From contig CAMPBJ010000081.1 of the NCBI GenBank assembly GCA_946637575.1, forward strand, positions 1-5,014: DNA of 5,014 nt. Reading direction: 5' to 3'. Positions within the stretch are counted from its first letter, which is position 1; every line of letters starts with the position of its first letter. The position numbers were made by a program, and so were the translations under genes. The notes beneath the pieces are model-generated. The model did no database searches, was not told where the DNA came from, and was given only the letters and a program-made list of their open reading frames with translations. This stretch comes from an uncultured Clostridia bacterium (GTDB taxonomy: Bacteria; Bacillota; Clostridia; Christensenellales; Borkfalkiaceae). Shown piece by piece: positions 1 through 5,014 of the stretch.

Positions 1-2
1 TA

Positions 3-1220
3 AAGGGAAAAGAAAGAAACGTCTTAAATTTAAGCGAAACGAGAACGGTAGGCGTAGACGACGAGGACAAAAAGACCTTAAAGAACGCGGTGATCGTTAT
101 CGAAAGATACGAAAAGCCGACCGCTGGAAATAAAAGGGGAAGACTTATCACCGTCGCCGACGACAAACTTTTATACTACGGCGATCTGCCGTACGCGTGC
201 GGGGAAAACGGAAGTTACGACTATCCCTTCGTAAAACAGAACTGCGCGTCGGTAGTCGGCAGATTTTTCGGGCAGAGTTTAATTGAGCGTATGATACCCG
301 TTCAGCGCGCTTTTAACGCGGTGAAGAACAGAAAGCACGAGTTTATAAACAGGCTGTCGACAGGCGTGCTTACGGTAGAAGACGGCTCGATCGACGCGGA
401 CGAACTTGCGGAAGAAGGACTTTCCCCCGGAAAGATCCTTGTTTACAGACAGGGCAGCAAAATGCCCGAAATGCTCGCGCAGAACAGCCTTCCCGACGAC
501 TTTGAAAAGGAAGAAGAAAAACTCATCAACGAATTCGTCATAATAAGCGGCGTAAGCGACGTATCGTCTTCCGCAACCAACGCCAACCTTTCGAGCGGTA
601 CGGCGTTAGAGATACTTATCGAGCAGGACAACGAACGTATGCTTATGGCTTCCGAAGAGATAAGAAGGGCGTACGTCGACGTGGCAAAACTTACGATAAG
701 GCTTTACGCCGAGTTTATGTCGAGCATAAGGACGGTAAAGACCACTGACGGACAGGGAAAGATCAGACTTTTGTACGCGGACAGGAGCGCCGTGTGTTCG
801 GACGACTGCTACTTGGAGGGCGAAAACGAACTTTTGTACACCAACGCGCAAAAGAAAGAACTTATCTTAAAACTCTACGAGAGCGGAATACTCTGCGACG
901 ACGACGGCAACGTAAGACAGTCCGTAAAAGGCAAGATGCTTTCGCTTTTAGGGTATAAGGATTTGGACTACAAAAAGGGCGTGTCGAGGTTACAGGAAGA
1001 AAAAGCGCAAAGAGAGAACGAACTTTTAAGAAAGGGAGAAGTGAGCGTAGAGGAAGTCGACGACGACGTTATCCACGTAGAAGAGCATATAAGGTACGCC
1101 TTAATTGAGTACGACGAGTTAAGTAAAGAAGAAAAGCAAAGAATATTCGCGCACGTTAAGGCGCATAAAGACAGGATAAAAGAAAACAAAGAAACAATAA
1201 ACGAAAAAACAGGAGAATAA
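3..1220 (+). CDS. Phage portal protein, C-terminal part (5' end outside window)
   Basis: Portal proteins form a twelve-subunit ring at one capsid vertex, through which DNA is packaged and ejected and on which head assembly starts. The frame is open from base 3 to the TAA at 1218-1220 (405 residues visible). A GTG at base 90 could be read as a start, but it has no Shine-Dalgarno site and cuts into portal-like sequence (RNVLNLSETRTVGVDD lies before it), so the gene is better read as truncated by the window edge. Portal-like signatures by visible residue are: GRLITVADDKLLYYGDLPY near 46-64; a segment rich in F, R and K at about 84-111 (VVGRFFGQSLIERMIPVQRAF onward); and the stretch with GVSDVSSSATNANLSSGTAL at about 183-202, followed by EILIEQDNERM, typical of the stem/clip region. 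The last 75 or so residues are highly charged and probably helical. It starts the cassette and ends 2 nt before the scaffold gene. Family assignment is by motif recognition and gene order; the P22/SU10-like subtype is less certain. Confidence 0.88.
   Translation, partial: KGKERNVLNLSETRTVGVDDEDKKTLKNAVIVIERYEKPTAGNKRGRLITVADDKLLYYGDLPYACGENGSYDYPFVKQNCASVVGRFFGQSLIERMIPVQRAFNAVKNRKHEFINRLSTGVLTVEDGSIDADELAEEGLSPGKILVYRQGSKMPEMLAQNSLPDDFEKEEEKLINEFVIISGVSDVSSSATNANLSSGTALEILIEQDNERMLMASEEIRRAYVDVAKLTIRLYAEFMSSIRTVKTTDGQGKIRLLYADRSAVCSDDCYLEGENELLYTNAQKKELILKLYESGILCDDDGNVRQSVKGKMLSLLGYKDLDYKKGVSRLQEEKAQRENELLRKGEVSVEEVDDDVIHVEEHIRYALIEYDELSKEEKQRIFAHVKAHKDRIKENKETINEKTGE
1211..1216 (+). promoter_or_regulatory. 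Shine-Dalgarno site of the scaffold gene
   Basis: AGGAGA lies 6 nt before the ATG at 1223, inside the last codons of the portal gene. It fixes the scaffold start and suggests translation coupled to that of the portal. Confidence 0.8.
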
Positions 1221-1222
1221 AA

Positions 1223-1645
1223 ATGGAAGAAGTAAAAAACGAACAAACCGTAAACGAACCCGTACAGGAAAAACAGAGCGAACAGTCGGAAAAGGGAGCG
1301 GAGACGGTCTCGGTCGGGAAGTTTAAGGACGCGGACGCGCTGTTAAAAGCGTATAACTCTTTACAATCTGAATTTACCAAACGCTGTCAGAGAGTAAAGG
1401 AACTTGAAAGCGCGCTTGCGGAGAAGAACGCCCCCGGAATAAACACAGCGGAAAAAGACGCGCAAGGTATAACCGAAAAGGAAAAAGAAGAGATCCTTAA
1501 AGGCTACCTTCAAAGCGTTTTAGACGCAAAATCCAAGGCGATAGTTATGGACGGAGCGGGGACTATATCCAAGACTCCGACGTCCAAACCCAAAACCCTT
1601 GCGGACGCGGGGGAATACGCCAAAAAATATTTTAACGAAAAATAA
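1223..1645 (+). CDS. Probable capsid assembly scaffolding protein
   Basis: This is a 140-residue, highly charged, mostly helical protein lying between portal and major capsid genes, the usual place of a scaffold. Scaffolds bind capsid subunits inside the procapsid, set shell size, and leave or are degraded before packaging. Residues 1-30 are polar, rich in E, Q and K, and probably disordered. Residues 32-63 (GKFKDADALLKAYNSLQSEF followed by TKRCQRVKELE) form a predicted coiled coil; a K-F-K-(D/S)-x-x-x-L-x-x-A-Y-x-x-L-x-x-E-F-T-K pattern recurs, as I recall it, in small proteins beside phage capsid genes. Residues 85-106 are a second helix, and the end (KPKTLADAGEYAKKYFNEK) is a basic helix that could bind the capsid protein, as the basic C-terminal helix of P22 scaffold does. 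It is shorter than the roughly 300-residue P22 scaffold. No protease motif was seen. The start is set by AGGAGA at 1211-1216. The role rests mainly on position and composition. Confidence 0.72.
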   Translation: MEEVKNEQTVNEPVQEKQSEQSEKGAETVSVGKFKDADALLKAYNSLQSEFTKRCQRVKELESALAEKNAPGINTAEKDAQGITEKEKEEILKGYLQSVLDAKSKAIVMDGAGTISKTPTSKPKTLADAGEYAKKYFNEK

Positions 1646-1657
1646 GGAGAAAAAATG
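1643..1657 (+). promoter_or_regulatory. Strong ribosome binding site of the capsid gene
   Basis: TAAGGAGAAAAAATG combines the scaffold stop codon (TAA, 1643-1645), a near-consensus AAGGAG Shine-Dalgarno site and the capsid ATG at 1655, with an A-only spacer. Stop and Shine-Dalgarno overlap, so ribosomes ending scaffold could readily start capsid. The same 15 bases recur at 2888-2902. Confidence 0.85.
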
Positions 1658-2830
1658 GCAATCACACTTACTAACGCGGACAGCGCGTTAAAAAACTACT
1701 ATCTCGACGCAATAGCGGAACAGTTGAATTACAGGGCGAATCCGCTTTTAGCGAAGGTCAACCAGACCTCCAACTACGTTTACGGCAAGGAGATCAAAAA
1801 ACTTACGACCTTCGGCATAAACGGCGGTATCGGCGCGGGTACGGAAGACGGAAATCTTCCGAAAGCCACCGGCAACAACTACGCGCAGATGAGTCTTCCC
1901 TTAAAGAACCTTTACGGTACTATCGAAATAAGCGATAAGGCGATCAGGGCTTCCGAAAACAACGCGGGCGCGTTCGCAAACCTTCTTACCTCCGAAATGG
2001 AAGGGCTCGTCAAATCGAGTTCTATTAACCTTGCGAGAATGCTGTTCGGCGATGGCACGGGTACTTTGGGAAAAGTCGTTTCCATTACTAACGGCGTTAT
2101 TACTTTCGACGCGGTGGAAAACTTCGTCGAAGGTATGGTGATAGAATTCAGAACGGCAAACGGCGAGGAGATAACCGGCGCAAATAACAGAACCGTGCTT
2201 GCGGTAGACAAAACGGATAAGTCCGTTACCGTCTCCGGCACGACGCTTACTTCGACGCTCGTTCCCGAAAACTCGATCGCGGTTATGCAGGGCTCTTACA
2301 ATAACGAGATCACCGGTCTCGGCGCGATCTTCGGATCTTCGGACACCTTGTACGGACTTTCGAGAAACGAAAACAGTTGGCTTAAACCCACCATCAGAAC
2401 TTCTTTCGGCAACGTTACCGGCAACAAACTTTTAAGGTCGATCGACGACGCGGAAGAAAGAAGCGGCAGCAAGGTAAACCTTATCCTTTGCTCTTTCGGC
2501 GTAAAGAGATCCATCTACTCTTCCGTAGGCTCGATGTCCTTTGTGGAAATGGGTAAAGTAAACGGCGGTTACACTTCGCTTTACTACAACGACATACCCG
2601 TTGTCGCGGACAGGTTCTGCCCGAAGGGTTGCGCGTACCTTTTAAACACCGACGACTTCGAACTTCACCAGCTTTGCGACTGGCAATGGTTAGAGGGAGA
2701 CGACGGAAGGATCTTAAAGCAGGTCGCGGGTAAACCCGTTTATACGGCGACGCTCGTAAAATACGCGGATCTTATCTGTTCTAAACCTTGCGGACAGGTA
2801 CTTTTAACCGGCGTAACCGAGTCTGTGTAA
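1655..2830 (+). CDS. Major capsid protein, SU10/P22-like with HK97-type fold (inferred)
   Basis: This 391-residue protein would be the shell subunit. The N-terminal region (about 1-137) holds features usual in this capsid group: helices near 10-27, the ANPLLAKVNQ segment at 28-37, the GGIGAGTEDGNLPKATGNNY stretch at 57-76, a beta strand with LKNLYGTIEISDKAI (83-97), and a long helix with LLTSEMEGLVKSSSINLARM (110-129) ending in LFGDGTG, like the spine helix of HK97-fold proteins. Residues 139-213 are beta-rich (ITNGVITFDAVENFVEGMVI and VTVSGTTL) and look like an inserted domain. Residues 219-391 resume the core with helices at 257-269 and 282-291 and strands such as YYNDIPVVAD (310-319) and the last strands near 362-385. 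Six cysteines lie after residue 278, including CPKGC (322-326) and CSKPC (375-379). There is no long cleavable N-terminal delta region, which agrees with a separate scaffold gene upstream. Gene order and sequence character make the capsid call strong; the SU10 subgroup is from memory of the family. Confidence 0.9.
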   Translation: MAITLTNADSALKNYYLDAIAEQLNYRANPLLAKVNQTSNYVYGKEIKKLTTFGINGGIGAGTEDGNLPKATGNNYAQMSLPLKNLYGTIEISDKAIRASENNAGAFANLLTSEMEGLVKSSSINLARMLFGDGTGTLGKVVSITNGVITFDAVENFVEGMVIEFRTANGEEITGANNRTVLAVDKTDKSVTVSGTTLTSTLVPENSIAVMQGSYNNEITGLGAIFGSSDTLYGLSRNENSWLKPTIRTSFGNVTGNKLLRSIDDAEERSGSKVNLILCSFGVKRSIYSSVGSMSFVEMGKVNGGYTSLYYNDIPVVADRFCPKGCAYLLNTDDFELHQLCDWQWLEGDDGRILKQVAGKPVYTATLVKYADLICSKPCGQVLLTGVTESV

Positions 2831-2854
2831 TTATTTTTAAAAACAATAATCCGT

Positions 2855-2888
2855 TGCGCCGAAGCCTTCTGGCTTCGGCGCATATTTT
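2855..2888 (+). terminator. Rho-independent-like hairpin after the capsid gene (probably partial)
   Basis: The arms at 2855-2866 (TGCGCCGAAGCC) and 2871-2882 (GGCTTCGGCGCA) are perfect complements, giving 12 base pairs around a TTCT loop. TATTTT follows at 2883-2888, a short, interrupted U tract. It lies in the only real gap of the cassette, 24 nt after the capsid stop and just before the AAGGAG of the next gene. The stem is strong but the U run is weak and no new promoter is evident downstream, so leaky termination or 3'-end protection of the capsid message is more likely than complete termination. Confidence 0.75.
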
Positions 2889-2902
2889 AAGGAGAAAAAA
2901 TG
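2888..2902 (+). promoter_or_regulatory. Ribosome binding site of the adaptor gene, identical to that of the capsid gene
   Basis: TAAGGAGAAAAAATG repeats exactly the 15 bases at the capsid start (1643-1657). It fixes the ATG at 2900 and begins 6 nt after the hairpin stem, so hairpin folding and ribosome loading could interfere with each other. Confidence 0.82.
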
Positions 2903-3460
2903 ACGGTAAAAGATATAATCAAAAAATCGGCGGAACTGCTCAATCTTAAAAAAGTCTCGGACTATCTCGGCGACGAAAACGCCACGGGGGACACGGAAAC
3001 GCTTGCCGCCGTAAATAAACTTACGGGGCTAACGAACCTTGTGCTGAACGAACTTTCGTTAAGTTATCTTCCCATGAAAGAAAGAGAAGAGATGACGGTA
3101 ACCGACGGAAAGATAAGTTTTTCGTCCCTTTCTAAAACGCCGTACAGAGTGCTTAACGTGTTCGATATATACGGAGATAACGTTTTCTACACGCTTTCCT
3201 CTACGGGGGTAAAGGTTTCCGTTCCGAAAGCGGTGATCGAGTACGCGTATATTCCGTCGAACTACGGACTTACCGATGTCGTGGGCTATACCGAAACCGA
3301 AATATCGTCAAGGCTAATAGCGTACGCGCTTTGCGCCGAGTATTTGGTTACCGTGTCCGCCTTTTCGGAGGCGGTGATGTGGAGAAAGCGTTTCACCGAG
3401 GAACTTGAAGAACTTGTCGTTCCGAAATCCAGAACGATGAAATCGAGGAGATTTATCTGA
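2900..3460 (+). CDS. Probable head-tail adaptor (connector) protein
   Basis: This 186-residue protein lies directly after the capsid gene, the usual place of the adaptor that docks under the portal ring and joins it to the tail. It begins with helices (about 1-58, with DIIKKSAELLNLKKVSDYLG and NKLTGLTNLVLNEL), continues with a small beta domain (about 64-118: MTVTDGKISFSSLSKTPYRV and VIEYAYIPS), then has a long helical region (about 132-172, with SRLIAYALCAEYLVTVSAFS and MWRKRFTEELEEL). It ends in a basic tail, SRTMKSRRFI. Helical bundle, beta insertion and an extended basic C-terminus that can insert into the portal is the general plan of P22 gp4- and HK97 gp6-type adaptors. The AxxAEYxxxxxxFxEAxMWxxRF pattern with a terminal RR resembles unnamed proteins I recall at this position in other phages. 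The stop overlaps the next start by one base. The role is inferred from position and predicted structure. Confidence 0.62.
   Translation: MTVKDIIKKSAELLNLKKVSDYLGDENATGDTETLAAVNKLTGLTNLVLNELSLSYLPMKEREEMTVTDGKISFSSLSKTPYRVLNVFDIYGDNVFYTLSSTGVKVSVPKAVIEYAYIPSNYGLTDVVGYTETEISSRLIAYALCAEYLVTVSAFSEAVMWRKRFTEELEELVVPKSRTMKSRRFI
3445..3450 (+). promoter_or_regulatory. Shine-Dalgarno site of the propeller gene
   Basis: GAGGAG lies 9 nt before the ATG at 3460, inside the adaptor's last codons. With the TGATG stop-start overlap it supports this start and points to translational coupling. Confidence 0.7.
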
Positions 3461-4695
3461 TGACGGGAATAATCGATCCTAAACTTAAAGAGTACGCGTT
3501 TACGGTAAAGGACTTTACCGAAATAAACGGAGACGGGGTAAACGTAAGGGTAAAAAAGGACGGAGTTTTCCCCGCGTTTTACAGGGGTGAAAAGAAAGAA
3601 GGCAGCATGATCGTCACCGAACCTTCGTTTTATTACGAAGCGGGCTCAAACGAATACGTTTACTGTAAAAATAAGTATATATTCAAATTAAACACGGGGA
3701 GTTTTGTCAGCACTTCGAAATTCAATTCCCGCCCCGAACAGGTTACGGTGGAAAACGACGGCGAAAGTTACGATTTTTTCGTTTCGTCCAACCTGACGTA
3801 CTCCGTAAACGGGAACAATACTTTCCCGTTTAAGGGGACGAGTGCGATTATTTTTTACGACTCCCTTTTCGCGATAGAGAACGGCGAAGTGAAGTTCAGC
3901 GAGCCTTTCGGGTTTTTGGACGAAAACGGAAAACTGAAAGCCGACGGGTTTTACCGCCCCGAAGAGCCGCTTAAAAGCGCGTTAAGATTTGCCCGCGACT
4001 TCGATAAACTCTATATTCTCTGCGAAAAAGGGATAGTTACCGTAGAGGCGAAAGGCAATTTTACCGATTATACTTTTAAGGGGACGGAGCGCAAAGAACA
4101 GAACATAACCGAAAATTCGCACTATTCTTTCGGCGACAAACTGTTTTTTTTAGAAAACGGAAGCTTTTGCGTTTACGACGGCGGAAAATTTAAAAAGTAC
4201 GACACGGTGCTTAAAAACCGCGAATATACGGTGAGTAAAGAGCCGTACGTTTTTAACGATTATTACCTTGCGGAAGTAACGGTAACGGGCGTAGGAGTCA
4301 GGACGCTTGCGGTAAATTACCGAACGGGTGAAAGTTTTTACCTTTCTTTCGACGGATACTTTTACTGCGGGAGCGGACTTGTCGAATACATGACCGACCG
4401 TGCGTTTTACCGTATGTCGGAAGTTAGCGGCGAGCCTTTGGGGGATTCCGCATATTCGTTTTCGACCGAGCTTGACACGAGCGGAAGAAAGAAGATAACC
4501 GAAATATCCGGGTACGTCGACGGGGAAGTTTTAGTTACCGTAAACGGCGAAAGCGGAAGTTTTACCGCGACGGTAAAGGACGGGCGGTTTAATAAAAAGG
4601 TCGGCGTTTCGTCCGGAAAGTTCGGGTTTTCGTTTTCCGGGGAAAGACCGTTCGCCTTAAAAGATCTTAAAATAAAATACGTAACGGGGGAATAA
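3460..4695 (+). CDS. Probable beta-propeller tail or neck protein (nozzle/stabilisation-like)
   Basis: This 411-residue protein is almost entirely beta and has no signal peptide or membrane segment. After an N-terminal arm (1-60) it shows six or seven degenerate blade-like repeats, each an aromatic-rich strand, a turn with G, N or D, and another strand: 66-82 (YVYCKNKYIFKLNTGSF), 103-124, 128-150 (IIFYDSLFAIENGEVKF), 175-199 (FDKLYILCEKGIVTVEAKG), 221-248 (FGDKLFFLENGSFCVYDGGK), 263-295 and 298-321. A separate C-terminal beta domain (about 331-411) has a KKITEISGYVDGEVLVTVNG pattern and ends in PFALKDLKIKYVTGE. In podophages, propeller proteins directly below the adaptor include T7 gp12 (nozzle) and P22 gp10 (tail hub/stabilisation protein). 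The position after the adaptor suggests a comparable role, but a siphophage neck or baseplate part is possible. No enzyme motif was seen. The fold call is moderate and the function tentative. Confidence 0.5.
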   Translation: MTGIIDPKLKEYAFTVKDFTEINGDGVNVRVKKDGVFPAFYRGEKKEGSMIVTEPSFYYEAGSNEYVYCKNKYIFKLNTGSFVSTSKFNSRPEQVTVENDGESYDFFVSSNLTYSVNGNNTFPFKGTSAIIFYDSLFAIENGEVKFSEPFGFLDENGKLKADGFYRPEEPLKSALRFARDFDKLYILCEKGIVTVEAKGNFTDYTFKGTERKEQNITENSHYSFGDKLFFLENGSFCVYDGGKFKKYDTVLKNREYTVSKEPYVFNDYYLAEVTVTGVGVRTLAVNYRTGESFYLSFDGYFYCGSGLVEYMTDRAFYRMSEVSGEPLGDSAYSFSTELDTSGRKKITEISGYVDGEVLVTVNGESGSFTATVKDGRFNKKVGVSSGKFGFSFSGERPFALKDLKIKYVTGE

Positions 4696-4696
4696 G

Positions 4697-5014
4697 ATGC
4701 AATTTACGATTCCTACAACCAAAGAAGAAATGTACGTAACGCTTCGCGAGATCTACGCGTATTACAGGCTACGTCTCCGCGACTACGAGCCCGAGCCCAT
4801 AGGCACTATGTCCCTTTACAGGGCGACTTTCACGCCGCTTACCGACGCTGAACTTACGGAAAAAGCGGAAACGCTCACGCTTTCAAAAAACGAAGAGCGA
4901 AAGGCGAAAAAAAAGGAAGCGTTAAACGCGCAGATACTTAAAGCAAACAGCAAACTGTCCACGATATCTTCGGAAGAGAGCGCGGCGGAGGACAAAATAA
5001 ACGACGCTTTCGAC
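4697..5014 (+). CDS. Unknown charged coiled-coil-like protein, N-terminal part (cut by window end)
   Basis: An open frame starts at the ATG at 4697, one base after the previous stop, and runs through the right edge (106 residues visible). GGGGGA at 4686-4691 is only a weak ribosome binding site, so coupling to the upstream gene is likely. The N-terminus MQFTIPTTKEEMYVTLREIY is followed by AYYRLRLRDYEPEPIG and SLYRATFTPLTDAELTEKAE. From about residue 50 on it is strongly helical and rich in K, E and A (KNEERKAKKKEALNAQILKA), as in a coiled coil. Short proteins starting with a similar IPTTxxEMYxTLxEI motif seem familiar from other phage structural clusters, but I cannot name a function. Membership of the operon suggests a tail or assembly role, such as a chaperone, an internal virion protein or a tail component. 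The codon style matches its neighbours, so it is a real gene of the same cassette. Confidence 0.75.
   Translation, partial: MQFTIPTTKEEMYVTLREIYAYYRLRLRDYEPEPIGTMSLYRATFTPLTDAELTEKAETLTLSKNEERKAKKKEALNAQILKANSKLSTISSEESAAEDKINDAFD

Noticed and set aside
90..92. GTG at 90 as the start of the portal gene
   Set aside because: The frame is open to the left edge, no Shine-Dalgarno site precedes it, and the 29 codons before it read as portal-like protein; it is an internal valine codon of a truncated gene.
443..2514. Several reverse-strand open frames of 62-109 codons across the portal, scaffold and capsid genes
   Set aside because: They lie wholly or mostly opposite well-supported genes, have low-complexity Ser/Phe/Leu-rich products and no recognisable domains; they are antisense shadows caused by the codon use of the forward genes.
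2831..2850. A/T-rich imperfect inverted repeat just after the capsid stop
   Set aside because: Only about 5-7 A-T pairs with a bulged C and almost no loop; too weak to call, and such sequence is common in gaps. On the reverse strand its T run lies too far from the GC stem to make a canonical bidirectional terminator.
2831..2899. A promoter for the downstream genes in the gap
   Set aside because: No convincing -35/-10 pair with proper spacing; the gap is mostly taken up by the hairpin and ribosome binding site.
3458..3462. Programmed frameshift at the adaptor/propeller overlap (TGATG)
   Set aside because: No slippery heptamer precedes it, and a GAGGAG ribosome binding site and ATG give a plain stop-start coupling.
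1..5014. Defence system, CRISPR array, diversity-generating retroelement, tRNA or transposon
   Set aside because: No repeat-spacer pattern, reverse transcriptase, template/variable repeat pair, tRNA-like cloverleaf or transposase was seen; the bases are nearly all taken up by structural phage genes.

Overview
This window is a phage or prophage morphogenesis module. All six genes lie on the + strand, packed head to tail. In order they are: the C-terminal part of a portal protein (cut by the left edge), a small scaffold-like protein, the major capsid protein, a probable head-tail adaptor, a beta-rich probable propeller protein of the tail or neck, and the start of a charged coiled-coil-like protein of unknown function (cut by the right edge). 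The order portal, scaffold, capsid, adaptor is the conserved head cassette of tailed phages. No recognisable prohead protease lies between portal and capsid gene, which fits a P22/SU10-like plan with a separate scaffold better than a classical HK97 plan. That reading is an inference from gene order and sequence character, because no homology search was possible.

The host is probably a low-to-mid GC Gram-positive bacterium, perhaps an uncultured gut Clostridia member. The grounds are strong purine-rich Shine-Dalgarno sites (AAGGAG), short or overlapping gene junctions, and a mix of AAA/GAA/TTA/CTT codons with GCG/GAC/AAC/GTA codons. Nothing here fixes the taxonomy. No integrase, attachment site, tRNA or host gene is visible, so phage versus prophage cannot be decided.

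Layout: portal fragment (3-1220), 2 nt gap, scaffold (1223-1645), 9 nt gap, capsid (1655-2830), a 69-nt gap with a perfect 12-bp GC-rich hairpin, adaptor (2900-3460), 1-nt overlap, propeller protein (3460-4695), 1-nt gap, partial coiled-coil gene (4697 to the edge). The only real intergenic space is the gap after the capsid gene. Its hairpin is well placed to lower transcription of the downstream genes, whose products are needed in far fewer copies than capsid, or to protect the capsid message from 3' decay.

Working together, the scaffold would co-assemble with capsid protein on a portal ring to form the procapsid. After DNA packaging, the adaptor would dock under the portal and link it to the tail, of which the propeller protein is a candidate nozzle, stopper or hub part. 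I see no defence system, CRISPR array, RNA gene or transposable element. The window looks like ordinary structural phage DNA with some points worth checking: the capsid's inserted beta domain and paired CX3C motifs, the hairpin, the duplicated translation-start sequence, and the two poorly characterised downstream proteins.
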